A DNA stretch of 64,000 bases from an uncultured Granulosicoccus sp. (GTDB lineage: Bacteria; Pseudomonadota; Gammaproteobacteria; Granulosicoccales; Granulosicoccaceae): positions 62,001-126,000 of the forward strand of contig CANLXI010000008.1 in the NCBI GenBank assembly GCA_947495035.1. The letters run 5' to 3'. How positions within the stretch are numbered: position 1 is the first letter of the stretch; the number at the start of each line of letters is the position of its first letter. Made by a program: the position numbers and the translations under genes. Under the pieces are notes generated by a model that did not search any database, was not told the DNA's origin, and was given only the letters and a program-made list of their open reading frames with translations. This document shows, one piece after another, positions 45,667 through 56,429 of the stretch.

Positions 45667-48600
45667 TCAGCTGGCCAGAGGCCTGTCCGAGCGCAGCAGA
45701 CGGTGAACTTCATTGACAGCCAGTGACAGCATGGCGAAATCGACCGATGAGCTGGCCTTCAGTTCCGTCATCAGGGTTTCGTATTGGGCCGTTGCCGTGG
45801 CGTGCTGCCTGGCCCAGCCGGCAACCCGTTCTGCCGCAGGCAGGGTGGCATCGGTCACACTCACCACTTCGGCACACAGATGCCGCTGCTGATAGTGCAG
45901 GTCGCCGCGCAGCTCGGCAGTAGCCAGCTTGTGCCAATGGGAGGTCACGATCAGATTGCCGATCCGTTCCCGCAGCCAGCTCAGCTCCAGGTGCTGCCCG
46001 AGGGCGAAGTAGACGGAGGCGACGTCGGGCACCGGTTGCTTGAGTGAGCGTGCAATCTCGACGATGTCCAGCGAGGAGGACAGCGGTACGACCCGGGCCA
46101 CGGCGGCCGCGGTCTCGGCAGGGGCACCGGCTTCGACGAAGTGGCTGATGCGCTGTTCCAGCGTTTCCTGCTCGGCGCTGGACAGGCAGTCGGGCATGGC
46201 TTCCACCAGTTCATCCAGACCCGAGCGGAAATGCTCGACCTGGCCATGAATGTTGCTGCCGGTCTTGCGAGTGCGAATCAGCCAGTGGGTGGCGCGTTCC
46301 ACCAGGCCCCTGACGAGAATCTGCATGCGGTACTGCTCCGCTGCATCGATCCGGTTGTCCAGGGCTTCGATGGAATCCCACAGTTCCGGCAGGCGGAAGA
46401 TGTGCTTGACGATGACGAAGGCGGCGCCCACATCGGCCGTGGTGGCGTTGAGTTCCACCTGCATGCGAAAGGCGAAGGTGGGGCCCAGCCGGTTGACTAC
46501 ATCATTGGTCACAACGGTGGCAATGATTTCCGGTCGCAGGCGATGTTGCAGCACCTGTTCCCGCTGACCCTCTCGCAGGGCGGTGGGAAAGTAGTCCAGC
46601 AGCACAGTCTCGAGTGAAGGGTCGGCCGCAAAGTCCGCTGCCATCAGTTCATCGAACATGACCATCTTGCTGTAGGAGACCAGCACGGCCAGTTCGGGAC
46701 GAACCAGGCCGCGTTCATTGGCCAGGCGATCCGCGATTTCCTCGGCCTCCGGCAGGTATTCGATGGTGCGATCCAGGCGTCCGATGGACTCCAGGTGCTG
46801 CATGAAGCGGGACTGTTCGGTCAGGGCCTGAGGGCCGTCAACCACGCACAGATCGATGCACTGGGTCTGCAGATAGTTGTCTCGCAGCACATGCAGGGCG
46901 ACATCATCGGTCATGGACTCCAGCAACTGGTCGCGCTGCTTGAGGGTCATGTCATCACTGGCGACAACGGCATTGGCCAGGATCTTGATGTTGACCTCAT
47001 GGTCAGAGCAATCGACGCCGGCCGAGTTGTCGATGGCATCGGTGTAGATGAGCCCACCTTTCTGGGCGAACTCGATACGACCCCGCTGCGTGAAGCCGAG
47101 ATTGCCGCCTTCACCGACCACTCGCGCTCGCAGTTGTCCGCCATTGACACGCAGGCCATCGTTGGCCCGGTCGGCTGCATCGGCATGGGTTTCGGTCACG
47201 GCCTTCACATAGGTGCCGATGCCCCCGTTCCAGAGCAGGTCGACCGGTGCCTGGAGGATGACCGATATCAGTGCGGTGGGTGTCAGGCTGCTTTGCTCTG
47301 TACCGAGCACCTGTTGCGCCTCGGGTGACAACTGAATCTGCTTGGCCTGACGCGAGAAGATGCCGCCGCCGCGCGAGATCAGATCGCTGTTGTAGTCTGT
47401 CCAGCTGGAGCGTGGCAGGTTGAACAGACGTTGCCGCTCGGCAAAGGTCGCGGCAGCGTCCGGATCCGGATCGATGAAGATATGCATGTGATTGAAGGCC
47501 GCGACCAGTTTCAGGTGCGGTGACAGCAGCATGCCGTTGCCGAACACATCGCCTGCCATGTCGCCGATCCCCACGGCAGTGAACTCATCCTGTTGGGTAT
47601 TGACGCCGAGATTGCGGAAATGTCGCTTGACCGATTCCCAGGCGCCGCGGGCCGTGATGCCCATCTTCTTGTGGTCGTAACCGACAGAGCCGCCCGAGGC
47701 GAAGGCATCGCCCAGCCAGAATCCATACTTGATGGCCACGGCGTTGGCATAGTCGGAGAAGGTGGCCGTGCCCTTGTCGGCGGCCACCACCAGATAAGGG
47801 TCATCACCATCGTAGCGCACTACGTCCGGTGGTGGCAGGACTTTGGACCCGTCCAGATTGTCGGTGATATCCAGCAGGCCGCTGAGGAAGGTGCGATAGC
47901 AATCGACGACGATTTCCATCATGGCTTCACGCTCTGGCGGCAACGCCGCCTTGACGTAGAATCCCCCCTTGGAGCCGACCGGTACGATGACCGCGTTCTT
48001 GACCATCTGCGCCTTCATCAGGCCGAGTACTTCCGTGCGGTAGTCTTCTCGTCTGTCTGACCAGCGCAAACCACCACGTGCCACCGGACCACCACGTAGA
48101 TGAATGCCTTCCACCTTGGATGAATAGACGAACACTTCCACCATGGGACGTGGCAATGGCAAGTCCGGCACCGCCTTGGAGTCCAGCTTGAACGACAGGT
48201 ACTCCCGCAGTGCACCGTTCTCGTCGGTGCGGTAGGCATTGGTGCGCAGCGTGGCCAGAATGACGTTGCGGTAGGCGCGCAGAATGCGGTCTTCGTCGAG
48301 ACTGACGATATTGTCCAGCTCGACATCGATCTGATCGAGCAGGGTCGTGGCCTCGTGAGTCAGCGTGCCGCTGCCACCCGGTTTGAATCGCGTTTCGAAC
48401 AGTTCCACCAGCAGGCGGGTGATCTTTGCATTGGCAATCAGACTGTCGATCATGTAGCTCTGGGAGAAGGGCACATTGATCTGCAGCAGATATTTGCACA
48501 GTGCCCGCAGGATCACGACTTGTCGCCAATCGAGCGTGGCGTCGAGCATCAGGCGGTTGAAACCATCGTTCTCGACATCGCCGCGCCAGATGTGATCGAA

Positions 48601-50508
48601 GGCGGTCTGTATGCGCCTGGCTGAATCATCGACGCTGACGCTGTCATTGGCGCCCGATTGCGGCACCGTCTGTTTCACCGTGAATTCGTGAATCCAGACC
48701 ATTGGCGCTTCATGGCGGCGGATTTCGAAAGGATGTTCCGATTCCACGCGCAGACCCATGTTCTCGATGACCGGAATGACATCGGACAGGGATACCGGCT
48801 GATGCTTGGAAAACAGCTTGAAGTTGATGGTGCCGCTATCGGCCACGATATGCCGGTAGAAGCTCATCACCGGTGCATCCTCGGGCACACTGGTCTCGAT
48901 GAAGTCGATATCGGCAGCGGCAGCCCTGGCGGAATAGTCTTCGCGATAGCTGGATGGGAAGGCCGTGGCGTAGCGTCGCAACAGACGCATGGCTGTCACT
49001 TCGTCGTGATTCTCGCGCAGCGTGGATTCGAGTCGGTCCGTCCAGGTGATGGCGGCCTGACGTATGCGCTGTTCGATGGCGTTCCAGTCGATATCGCGCA
49101 GATACGGCGGGTTTTTCTGGATGACGAAGTGCAGTCGGGCCAGGGCCGATTCGGATGAGAAGCGAGTGTCGAAGCCGACGCTGATGCCGTCGATATGCGT
49201 TGCCAGTATCTGTTCGATGGTCAGGCGCAGATCGCGGCTGTAGCCATCGCGTGGAATGTAGACCAGACAGTTGCTGAAGCGGCCGAGAGAATCGGTCGAG
49301 TTGAACAGTCTGACCTGCTGGCGCTCCTGCAGGGCAACGATGCCGCTGGCCATCTTCAGCAGTTCATTGCTGCGAGTCTGCATCAGCATGGCTCGTGGCA
49401 AGCCTCGCAGGGTAGCGGCAATGGCCTTGCCATCGTGGGATTCGGCCGTGGTACCTGAGGCACTGATGACTCGTTCGACGCGTTCGCGCATCCATGGAAT
49501 GTTGCTGACTGCCTCGTTCTGCAAGCCGCTGATGAAGACGCCGACAATGCAGTTGACATGAGTCAGCTGTCCCTGGCTGTCACGCTGTGCATGCATGATG
49601 AGATCCGCCGGTTCATTGCGGATGACCGGTGAGACATGACCGGCCTTGCAGACCACGGGAGCATCATCGGCGAAGGCCTGGTCCAGTGTCTGGCTGTTGA
49701 GCCCGTCAGGCATCAGGTCGTGGGTACTCCAGGCTTCCACGCCATCATTGCCGCGCAACACACCCAATGCTTCATGCAGTGCGCTGAAGTTGTCATCAGC
49801 CTGTATGCGGGCATATCCCAGGCAAGCAAACTGGCGTTCGTCCAGCCATCGTACGAATTCGGCCTGCTCGCTGTCCTGCACCCGATCGGCAATGCCGTGC
49901 AATTGATGGCGGATGTCGTCGGCATCATGACGAATCAGTGCCAGCACCTCGAACACGTCGTCAATCAATTGACGAATGGCAGGCTGATCATTCTCGGTAA
50001 TGGCATCGATCTCGATATGGATCAGGGATTCCTTGTGGGCAGCGTCAGAGTTGTCATTCTCCGACAGTCCCTGCCATTGTCCCTGATCGTCTCTGACTAC
50101 ATTCAGAATGGGGTGAATGATGCGGTGAACGGTATGCCCCTGCCGGTCGAGGCCAGCATGCAGGGAAGAGACTAGCCAGGCCTGGTCGCAGGCCACGATC
50201 TGGATGACGGTATGGGCCGAATGCCAACCATGGCTATCGAAGGCGGGGTTGAAGACGATGTGGCGCTGTTTCTCGACGCTCTGGGTGCGCGCCAGTTGCC
50301 AGTGGGCCAGTGCGGTACCGGCCAGGTCGTCGATCCCGAGTTGTGCCAGTTCGTCGGTGGGAACATGCTTGAAGTAAGCGGGAACGAACTCTGCCAGCTG
50401 CGCCTTCTGGGTGGCATCGAGGGATCTGGGAAGCGCCTCGAGTATCGCCGCTATCAGGGCTTGGTGAGTCAGCAATGCTTCGTTGGAAACTGTCTGCTTG
50501 TCGGCCAT
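45667..50508 (-). CDS. gdhB: NAD-specific glutamate dehydrogenase, 180-kDa type
   Basis: Oxidatively deaminates glutamate to 2-oxoglutarate with NAD, a catabolic role. The ATG at 50508 (MADKQTVSNEALLTHQ) gives 1613 residues, matching the 1600-1620 expected for this family in Pseudomonas; the longer open frame to 50616 is not required. N-terminal ACT-like regulatory regions occupy roughly the first 700 residues. The catalytic core follows (PRPMVEVFVYSSKVEGIHLRGG-type segment, RGGLRWSDRREDYRTEVLGLMKAQMVKNAVIVPVGSKGGF region near 800-880, and SGGSVGYDHKKMGITARGAWE). A C-terminal helical domain ends in LLRSDRPLAS. Monocistronic; the divergent M48 gene shares its promoter region. Confidence 0.95.
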   Translation of the reverse strand: MADKQTVSNEALLTHQALIAAILEALPRSLDATQKAQLAEFVPAYFKHVPTDELAQLGIDDLAGTALAHWQLARTQSVEKQRHIVFNPAFDSHGWHSAHTVIQIVACDQAWLVSSLHAGLDRQGHTVHRIIHPILNVVRDDQGQWQGLSENDNSDAAHKESLIHIEIDAITENDQPAIRQLIDDVFEVLALIRHDADDIRHQLHGIADRVQDSEQAEFVRWLDERQFACLGYARIQADDNFSALHEALGVLRGNDGVEAWSTHDLMPDGLNSQTLDQAFADDAPVVCKAGHVSPVIRNEPADLIMHAQRDSQGQLTHVNCIVGVFISGLQNEAVSNIPWMRERVERVISASGTTAESHDGKAIAATLRGLPRAMLMQTRSNELLKMASGIVALQERQQVRLFNSTDSLGRFSNCLVYIPRDGYSRDLRLTIEQILATHIDGISVGFDTRFSSESALARLHFVIQKNPPYLRDIDWNAIEQRIRQAAITWTDRLESTLRENHDEVTAMRLLRRYATAFPSSYREDYSARAAAADIDFIETSVPEDAPVMSFYRHIVADSGTINFKLFSKHQPVSLSDVIPVIENMGLRVESEHPFEIRRHEAPMVWIHEFTVKQTVPQSGANDSVSVDDSARRIQTAFDHIWRGDVENDGFNRLMLDATLDWRQVVILRALCKYLLQINVPFSQSYMIDSLIANAKITRLLVELFETRFKPGGSGTLTHEATTLLDQIDVELDNIVSLDEDRILRAYRNVILATLRTNAYRTDENGALREYLSFKLDSKAVPDLPLPRPMVEVFVYSSKVEGIHLRGGPVARGGLRWSDRREDYRTEVLGLMKAQMVKNAVIVPVGSKGGFYVKAALPPEREAMMEIVVDCYRTFLSGLLDITDNLDGSKVLPPPDVVRYDGDDPYLVVAADKGTATFSDYANAVAIKYGFWLGDAFASGGSVGYDHKKMGITARGAWESVKRHFRNLGVNTQQDEFTAVGIGDMAGDVFGNGMLLSPHLKLVAAFNHMHIFIDPDPDAAATFAERQRLFNLPRSSWTDYNSDLISRGGGIFSRQAKQIQLSPEAQQVLGTEQSSLTPTALISVILQAPVDLLWNGGIGTYVKAVTETHADAADRANDGLRVNGGQLRARVVGEGGNLGFTQRGRIEFAQKGGLIYTDAIDNSAGVDCSDHEVNIKILANAVVASDDMTLKQRDQLLESMTDDVALHVLRDNYLQTQCIDLCVVDGPQALTEQSRFMQHLESIGRLDRTIEYLPEAEEIADRLANERGLVRPELAVLVSYSKMVMFDELMAADFAADPSLETVLLDYFPTALREGQREQVLQHRLRPEIIATVVTNDVVNRLGPTFAFRMQVELNATTADVGAAFVIVKHIFRLPELWDSIEALDNRIDAAEQYRMQILVRGLVERATHWLIRTRKTGSNIHGQVEHFRSGLDELVEAMPDCLSSAEQETLEQRISHFVEAGAPAETAAAVARVVPLSSSLDIVEIARSLKQPVPDVASVYFALGQHLELSWLRERIGNLIVTSHWHKLATAELRGDLHYQQRHLCAEVVSVTDATLPAAERVAGWARQHATATAQYETLMTELKASSSVDFAMLSLAVNEVHRLLRSDRPLAS

Positions 50509-50692
50509 GCGTGCCGTGCTCCTTGAGGTTAGCCGAAGGGTAACATTGAGTTGGCGCTCTGATAAAGACCGCGATGCGCTATTCGAGTGCAAATGTGTAT
50601 TACGGGGTTCGAGCATCCTTCAGACAAGTGCGGTGCTACAGTTGCCGCTACAGACAAAACGAACCATCCGCTCGGATCAAGAAAGGACAAGC

Positions 50693-51508
50693 ATGCAACT
50701 TCGTCGCCTAATTCCCGTTGTCGTTACCTCCCTGTTACTCAACGCCTGTGTCAGCGTGCAAACCACCAAGTCCGGCGCCATCGGCCTGGACCGTGTGCAG
50801 AAGATGTCGATACTGGTGTCTGAAGAAGAACTGGAACAGGGCGCGATTGCCTCCTATGCCCAGATCATCGGAGAAGCACAGCAGGAAGGCAATCTGAATG
50901 CGAATGCTGCCATGACGCGCCGGGTACGAGCCGTGGCCAATCGGCTGATTCTGACGGTAGGCACGTTTCGTGAGGATGCCGTTGACTGGAACTGGGAAGT
51001 CAATGTCATCGAGTCGGACCAGCTCAATGCCTGGGCGATGCCGGGTGGCAAGATCGCCTTCTATTCGGGCATCATCGAACAGCTGCAGCTGACCGACGCC
51101 GAGATAGCCGCCATCATGGGACACGAGATCTCTCATGCACTGCGCGAGCATTCACGCGAACGTGCCTCGGAACAGGCCAACAAGGCGGTGGTGTTGCAGA
51201 TACTCAGCGCGGCCACATCAACCGGTGAGACCACTCAGGCGGTAGCCGATCAGGTCTACACCTATCTGCGAGGCCTGCCCAACAGTCGGCTGCATGAAAC
51301 CGAGTCGGATCGCATGGGTGTCGAACTGATGGCACGAGCCGGTTACGATCCGCGCGCTGCCATTTCCGTGTGGGAGAAGATGGCCAAGGCCTCGGGCGGC
51401 AAGAGCGGTCCGGAGTTCCTGTCGACTCACCCCTCCAATGAAACACGCATCAAGGACTTGACCGATTATGCGGCCCGGGTCATGCCGCTGTACGAAGCCG
51501 CCAGCTGA
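50693..51508 (+). CDS. M48 family metallopeptidase lipoprotein
   Basis: 271 residues from the ATG at 50693, which is preceded by AAAGGA. The signal peptide has a lipobox (LLLNAC, C19), so it is probably anchored at the outer membrane facing the periplasm. The zinc motif HEISH is at 144-148 (IMGHEISHALREHSRERASE), and the third ligand Glu lies in LHETESDRMGVELMARAGYDP. The end FLSTHPSNETRIKDL is typical for LoiP/YcaL/BepA-like quality-control proteases. Divergent from the NAD-GDH gene and convergent with the rhomboid gene. Confidence 0.9.
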   Translation: MQLRRLIPVVVTSLLLNACVSVQTTKSGAIGLDRVQKMSILVSEEELEQGAIASYAQIIGEAQQEGNLNANAAMTRRVRAVANRLILTVGTFREDAVDWNWEVNVIESDQLNAWAMPGGKIAFYSGIIEQLQLTDAEIAAIMGHEISHALREHSRERASEQANKAVVLQILSAATSTGETTQAVADQVYTYLRGLPNSRLHETESDRMGVELMARAGYDPRAAISVWEKMAKASGGKSGPEFLSTHPSNETRIKDLTDYAARVMPLYEAAS

Positions 51509-51560
51509 CGCCAGGGCTCGGCACACTGCCGGGCACTGGCCTCATACTGAGGAGCCGAAC

Positions 51561-51597
51561 CGTGTCGAGGAGCCGGACCAACGGATTCGTCGACACG
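51561..51597. terminator. Weak inverted repeat between convergent genes
   Basis: An 8-bp inverted repeat (CGTGTCGA / TCGACACG) with a 21-nt loop lies in the 99-bp gap between the M48 and rhomboid stop codons. It may act as a bidirectional terminator; support is modest. Confidence 0.3.
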
Positions 51598-51607
51598 CTC
51601 GGGCACC

Positions 51608-52291
51608 TCAGCCCAGTGATACAACCCCGCCCAGGGTGGCCGCCATGACGGTCAGCGCAATCAGCAGGGCCACCGCGGCCGCACCGATGGACAGTGTGTT
51701 TCCGGTCGATGCACCATGGGAGCGCGCGGGTAGCCAGACCAGCAGGTAGCCGAGCAGTATGCCGGCCAGCACACCACCGAAGTGTCCCGAGAAGGAAATT
51801 CCGGGCACCAGCAGGGGTAGGGCCAGGTTCAAAACCACCAGACCAAATACCGGAGACTGGCGCAAGCCGATACCTCGTTCATGCAGGGCAATGCCCATGG
51901 CACCCGCCAGTCCGAGAACCGCGCCGGAGGCGCCCAGAGTCGGCTGATCCCAGGCAAAGGCCATGACACCCAGTGCACCACCGACCAGAGAGCCGGCATA
52001 CATCAGTGCAAAGCGCAGACTGCCGTAGGCGCGTTCCAGGTGGGGCCCCAGCATGAACAGCAGATACATGTTGAAGCCGACATGCAGCAAGCTGCCATGC
52101 AGGAAGCCGGAACTGAACAAGCGCCACCATTGTCCTCCCTGAACGGCAGGACCATACAACAGACCCGAATTGGTGATGAGGTTGCCGGTCGACATCTGCG
52201 CCAGATACAGGCCGATATTGATGACGATCAGGGTCAGGGAGAGCGGACAACCGCGCGGCAGGGCAGGTAGATTAGGCAAAGCGCTTGGCAA
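51608..52291 (-). CDS. Rhomboid family intramembrane serine protease
   Basis: 227 residues with six to seven membrane segments. The catalytic Ser is in LGASGAVLGLAG (S122) and the partner His in ISFSGHFGGVLAGILLG (H170). The N-terminal part has GQWWRLFSSGFLHGSLLHVGFNMYLLFMLG, the usual rhomboid loop 1 region with HGSLLH. It cleaves membrane-embedded substrates; the target is unknown. Its ATG lies inside the end of the PfkB kinase gene (20-bp overlap), so the two are translationally linked. Confidence 0.92.
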   Translation of the reverse strand: MPSALPNLPALPRGCPLSLTLIVINIGLYLAQMSTGNLITNSGLLYGPAVQGGQWWRLFSSGFLHGSLLHVGFNMYLLFMLGPHLERAYGSLRFALMYAGSLVGGALGVMAFAWDQPTLGASGAVLGLAGAMGIALHERGIGLRQSPVFGLVVLNLALPLLVPGISFSGHFGGVLAGILLGYLLVWLPARSHGASTGNTLSIGAAAVALLIALTVMAATLGGVVSLG

Positions 52292-53264
52292 CCTCTGTCA
52301 TCTGTTCGCGGGTCAGGCGAGCGCCCATCTGCTGTACCAGCATGGTGGCCGCATAACCTGCCAGTTCACCACAATCGGCGAAGGCCATACCGTTCGTCAG
52401 TCCATGCAGGAATGCACCCGCGTAGATATCACCGGCACCGTTGGTGTCGACAGCGTGGACTTTCTTCGCCGGAATGTCGAAGAGCTTCTCACCGTCATAC
52501 ACCATGGCGCCCTTCGGGCCTCGCGTCATCGCGAACTGGTGACTGATGCTCTTCATCCCTTCCAGACATTCCTCGACGTTGGAGGCGCCGAACATCAGCC
52601 GGGCTTCCTCCTCGTTGCTGAACACCATGTCCAGCCCATCGCCGATGATCTCCTGCAGGCCGTCCTTGAAGAAGTTCACCATGTTGGCATCCGACAGGGT
52701 CAGGGAAGTCCTGACACCGCTGGCCTGGGCCACCTGACGTGCCTTGACGGCAGCTGCGCGGGCGTTGGTCTCCGGCACCAGGTAACCCTCGATGTACACA
52801 TACCGTGAATCGCGGATGGCATTCTCGTCCAGTTCGTCGACGCTGATCTCGCGCGTGATACCCAGAAAGGTGTTCATGCTGCGTTCGGCATCGGGAGTCA
52901 CCATCACGATGCATTTGCCGGTGTGGCCATGCGCGAGGGAATCCCGATCCAGATTCGTTCTGACACCATTGGCTGTCAGGTCGTCGAGAAAATAGGCGCC
53001 GGTTACATCGTCGGCGACCTTGCAGGAATAATAGGTGGAGGAGCCGAGCTGGGCGGTCGCGGTGATGGTATTGGCGGCCGATCCACCGCCACAGGGTCGA
53101 GAGTGCAGGTCGGACAGCTTTTCCAGAAGCTGATGATGGCGTTCTTCCTCGATCAGGGTCATGAGCCCCTTGTCGATGTTCAGTTCGCCGAGGAGGCTGT
53201 CGGGCACCTCGTATTCGAGGTCCACTAGTGCATTTCCGACGCCATAGACGTGATACTGGGGCAT
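52272..53264 (-). CDS. PfkB family carbohydrate/nucleoside kinase (adenosine kinase-like)
   Basis: 330 residues. PfkB signature 1 lies in RPCGGGSAANTITATAQLG (about 56-75). Signature 2, with the catalytic Asp and anion hole, is VDTNGAGDIYAGAFLHG (about 270-286). The start GNALVDLEYEVPDSLL and the sugar-kinase lid resemble bacterial adenosine kinase-like members. The phosphorylated substrate (adenosine or a sugar) is not certain. Divergent from aspS with 96 bp between start codons. Confidence 0.9.
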   Translation of the reverse strand: MPQYHVYGVGNALVDLEYEVPDSLLGELNIDKGLMTLIEEERHHQLLEKLSDLHSRPCGGGSAANTITATAQLGSSTYYSCKVADDVTGAYFLDDLTANGVRTNLDRDSLAHGHTGKCIVMVTPDAERSMNTFLGITREISVDELDENAIRDSRYVYIEGYLVPETNARAAAVKARQVAQASGVRTSLTLSDANMVNFFKDGLQEIIGDGLDMVFSNEEEARLMFGASNVEECLEGMKSISHQFAMTRGPKGAMVYDGEKLFDIPAKKVHAVDTNGAGDIYAGAFLHGLTNGMAFADCGELAGYAATMLVQQMGARLTREQMTEVAKRFA

Positions 53265-53360
53265 GAATGATCCGCAAACAAATGATAGGAGGGTGGATTA
53301 TCGCTGTTCGCGCAGCAGATAACTACTTTACAATTGCGGCTTTTGCCCGTTGAGGTCTTC

Positions 53361-55169
53361 ATGCGCACTCACCCCTGTGGGGCTATTACCCTGGAACAAC
53401 TCGATTCGACCGTCACTTTCTGCGGTTGGGTCCATCGTCGGCGAGACCATGGTGGGGTGATCTTCATCGATCTGCGAGACCACACCGGTCTGGTGCAGGT
53501 CGTCTTCGACCCTGATCGAGCCGAGACCTTCGCCTTTGCCGAAGAGGTTCGCAACGAATTCGTGCTGCGCATCACCGGCAAGGTCCGCCATCGCCCCGAA
53601 GGCACCATCAATCCGGACATGACAACCGGTGAGATCGAAGTACTGGGTTACGAGTTGGAGATTCTGAATCGGGCTGCCACACCGCCGTTCCAGCTCGATG
53701 ACAACAATGTCTCCGAGGAAAACCGGCTGCGTTACCGTTACATCGACATGCGTCGGCCCGAAATGCAGGAACGCCTGCGTCTGCGCGCTCGCGTCATTCG
53801 TCAGCTGCGCAATGCGCTGGAAGACGATGGCTTCATCGAAGTGGAAACCCCGATGCTGACGCGCGCCACACCCGAAGGTGCCCGCGACTATCTGGTACCC
53901 AGCCGCAACCACCCGGGTGAGTTCTATGCGCTGCCGCAGTCCCCACAGCTGTTCAAGCAGCTGCTGATGATGGGTGGCATCGATCGCTACTACCAGGTGG
54001 CTCGCTGCTTCCGCGACGAGGATCTGCGCGCTGATCGCCAGCCCGAGTTCTCGCAACTGGATATCGAGATGTCCTTCATCGACGAGGACACCATCATGGG
54101 GTCGATGGAGAACATGATGAAAGTGCTGTTCAAGGACGTGCTGGATGTCGATCTGGGCAACGGCGAGGACTTCCCGCGCATGAGCTATGCCGAAGCCATG
54201 TCCGTCTACGGTTCCGACAAACCGGATCTGCGCATCCCCCTGGTGCTGACCGAGTTGTCCGATCTGGTGGAAGGCGTGGACTTCAAGGTCTTTGCCGAGC
54301 CGGCAAAGAACCCCAAGGGGCGAGTGGCTGCGTTGCGCGTGCCCGGTGGCAACAAGCTCACGCGCAAGGAAATCGATGGCTTTACCGACTTCGTCGGTCG
54401 TTACGGGGCAAAGGGTCTGGCCTACATCAAGTGCAATGACATCGCCAAGGGCGCTGAGGGGCTGCAGTCACCCATCGTCAAGTTCTTCCCGGCAGACGTG
54501 CTGACGGCCATCATCGAGCGCACCGGAGCGGTCGATGGCGATCTGATCTTCTTCGGCGCCGACAAGACAGAGGTGGTCGAGGCGGCATTGGGCGCCTTGC
54601 GCATTGAAGTGGCAAAGAAACTGGACATGGTCGAAGACGCCTGGCGCCCCTTGTGGGTCGTGGACTTTCCGATGTTCGAATTCGACGAGCGTGAAAAGCG
54701 CTGGCAGGCACTGCATCATCCCTTCACCTCGCCATCGGCCGATACCATTGAAGAATGGCAGGCGCAGCTGGATGAGGACCCGGGCAAGGTGCTGTCACGC
54801 GCTTATGACATGGTGCTCAACGGTACCGAATTGGGTGGTGGCTCCATCCGTATCCACAACACCGAGATGCAGCAGAAAGCCCTCGATGTACTGGGAATCG
54901 GCGAACAGGAGGCCACCGACAAGTTCGGCTTCCTGCTCGATGCCCTGAAGTACGGCGCACCACCACACGGTGGTATCGCCTTCGGTCTGGATCGCCTGGT
55001 CATGCTGATGTGCGATGCGGAGAGCATCCGTGACGTCATGGCCTTCCCGAAAACGCAAAGCGCCAGCTGTCTGCTGACCAGTGCACCCAGTGCCGTGTCG
55101 GATCAGCAGATGAAGGATCTGCACCTGCGCACCCGTGCTCGTGCCAGCACCACGCCCGATGCCGGATAG
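53361..55169 (+). CDS. aspS: Aspartyl-tRNA synthetase
   Basis: Charges tRNA-Asp with aspartate; class II synthetase, 602 residues, the length of bacterial AspRS. The ATG at 53361 ([20 protein letters not shown]) has GAGG 6 nt upstream; the ORF is open 27 bp further without support. The N-terminal OB fold ([22 protein letters not shown]) is followed by motif 2 ([20 protein letters not shown]), the bacterial GAD insertion (about 290-430), and motif 3 ([13 protein letters not shown]). A TACAAT -10-like element lies at 53329-53334. It precedes NudB, the hydrolase and yebC in the same direction. Confidence 0.97.
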   Translation: MRTHPCGAITLEQLDSTVTFCGWVHRRRDHGGVIFIDLRDHTGLVQVVFDPDRAETFAFAEEVRNEFVLRITGKVRHRPEGTINPDMTTGEIEVLGYELEILNRAATPPFQLDDNNVSEENRLRYRYIDMRRPEMQERLRLRARVIRQLRNALEDDGFIEVETPMLTRATPEGARDYLVPSRNHPGEFYALPQSPQLFKQLLMMGGIDRYYQVARCFRDEDLRADRQPEFSQLDIEMSFIDEDTIMGSMENMMKVLFKDVLDVDLGNGEDFPRMSYAEAMSVYGSDKPDLRIPLVLTELSDLVEGVDFKVFAEPAKNPKGRVAALRVPGGNKLTRKEIDGFTDFVGRYGAKGLAYIKCNDIAKGAEGLQSPIVKFFPADVLTAIIERTGAVDGDLIFFGADKTEVVEAALGALRIEVAKKLDMVEDAWRPLWVVDFPMFEFDEREKRWQALHHPFTSPSADTIEEWQAQLDEDPGKVLSRAYDMVLNGTELGGGSIRIHNTEMQQKALDVLGIGEQEATDKFGFLLDALKYGAPPHGGIAFGLDRLVMLMCDAESIRDVMAFPKTQSASCLLTSAPSAVSDQQMKDLHLRTRARASTTPDAG

Positions 55170-55338
55170 ACCCACCGGTTCTGACCGGGGGTCTGATGAC
55201 TCCCGGCCATCGGTGCAAGGCAAGGATGGTGTCGGCAAGGGCCGTGCCGACAATGTTCTTGCAATTGCGCGGGACGGCGATTCTGCAAGGAATCCGAGGG
55301 AGGCCGCGACGGGCTCCCTCCCCGGGGGCAAGGAGGCG

Positions 55339-55776
55339 GTGAGTTCCCTGTTCAAACGCCCGGAGTCCGTTCTGGTGGTGGTCTACACCACGGATCTGGA
55401 GGTGCTGCTGATCCGTCGCCAGAATCCGGCGGATTTCTGGCAATCCGTCACGGGCAGTCTGGAGCCTGGTGAAACACCGGCAGAGGCAGCCGTTCGCGAG
55501 CTGGCCGAAGAGACCGGTATCGTGGCCGTCGTGAACGACCATGCCACCAGTCGAAGCTTTCCGATCGCTGCGGCCTGGCGCAGGCGTTATGCGCCTGGCG
55601 TCACCGAGAATCTGGAGCACGAATTCAGTGTGCAGCTGCCAGCGCGTTGCCAGGTGGTGCTGGATCCGAACGAGCATGGCGATTATTGCTGGTTGCCGCT
55701 GGTCGAGGCCATTGCCAGGGTCTCCTCGCGCACGAATCGTGCAGCACTGCAGGCCATTCTCAAGGCGGAAGGTTGA
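55339..55776 (+). CDS. nudB: NUDIX hydrolase, dihydroneopterin triphosphate pyrophosphatase-like
   Basis: Probable folate-pathway NudB. The Nudix box is GSLEPGETPAEAAVRELAEETGI. The flanking DFWQSVTGSLEPGE and RYAPGVTENLEHEFSVQLP match NudB closely. The start is uncertain: GTG at 55339 lies 2 nt after AGGAGG and yields 145 residues beginning SSLFKRPESVLVVVY, close to E. coli NudB (about 150). The frame is open back to ATGs at 55159 and 55135, which overlap aspS and would add a low-complexity stretch. The aspS-nudB order occurs in other Gammaproteobacteria. Confidence 0.82.
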   Translation: MSSLFKRPESVLVVVYTTDLEVLLIRRQNPADFWQSVTGSLEPGETPAEAAVRELAEETGIVAVVNDHATSRSFPIAAAWRRRYAPGVTENLEHEFSVQLPARCQVVLDPNEHGDYCWLPLVEAIARVSSRTNRAALQAILKAEG

Positions 55777-55781
55777 ACGTC

Positions 55782-56429
55782 ATGGCGCGACGTGTAATGC
55801 CGGCACCCGATCAGGTCACCGTGCTGGTGCACGGTATCTGGATGCAGGGTGTGATGATGCGGGTCATGGGCAAGATGCTGGAGGCTCGCGGTTTTCGCAC
55901 GCATTCGGTCAGCTATGATTTTCTGAAGAACACCCCGGAAGAGAATGCCGATTCCCTGTACCGGGAGATCGGCGAGCTGGGGGCACGTCGCGTCAATCTG
56001 GTCGGCCACAGTCTGGGAGGCATCGTGATTCTGCACCTGCTGCATCGCTATCCGGAAATCGATATCGACAAGGTGGTGCTGATCGGCTCACCGGTGCGCG
56101 GCAGCTATGTCGCGCGGCGCGTCTATGACACCCCGGCACTGCGACCTCTGCTGGGACGCAGCATCGAAAAGGGGCTGCTGGGTGGCGCACCCGAATTCTC
56201 GGGCAAACGGCCGCTGGGCATCATCACCGGTAGCGGCAATCTGGGTATCAGTGCCCTGCTGTATCCCAGTGGCGATGACAGTGATGGCGTGGTACGCGAG
56301 AGCGAGACGCTGATCGACAATGCCACTGACCGGGTGCGTCTGCCGTTGTCGCATTCCACCATGATCTTTTCCCGCGAATGTACCGACTACGTGGCCAGGT
56401 TTCTGAGCCTGGGGCGGTTTCGTGAGTAG
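55782..56429 (+). CDS. Alpha/beta hydrolase (lipase/PGAP1-like)
   Basis: 215 residues from the ATG at 55782, which has GAAGG upstream and starts 5 bp after the nudB stop. The N-terminal HG-type oxyanion motif is VLVHGIWMQG (about 14-23). The nucleophile Ser is in VNLVGHSLGGIVILHLL (GHSLGG), and a candidate catalytic His lies in RLPLSHSTMIFS near the end. This compact fold resembles triacylglycerol lipase- or PGAP1-like esterases. No signal peptide is present. Substrate unknown. Confidence 0.82.
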   Translation: MARRVMPAPDQVTVLVHGIWMQGVMMRVMGKMLEARGFRTHSVSYDFLKNTPEENADSLYREIGELGARRVNLVGHSLGGIVILHLLHRYPEIDIDKVVLIGSPVRGSYVARRVYDTPALRPLLGRSIEKGLLGGAPEFSGKRPLGIITGSGNLGISALLYPSGDDSDGVVRESETLIDNATDRVRLPLSHSTMIFSRECTDYVARFLSLGRFRE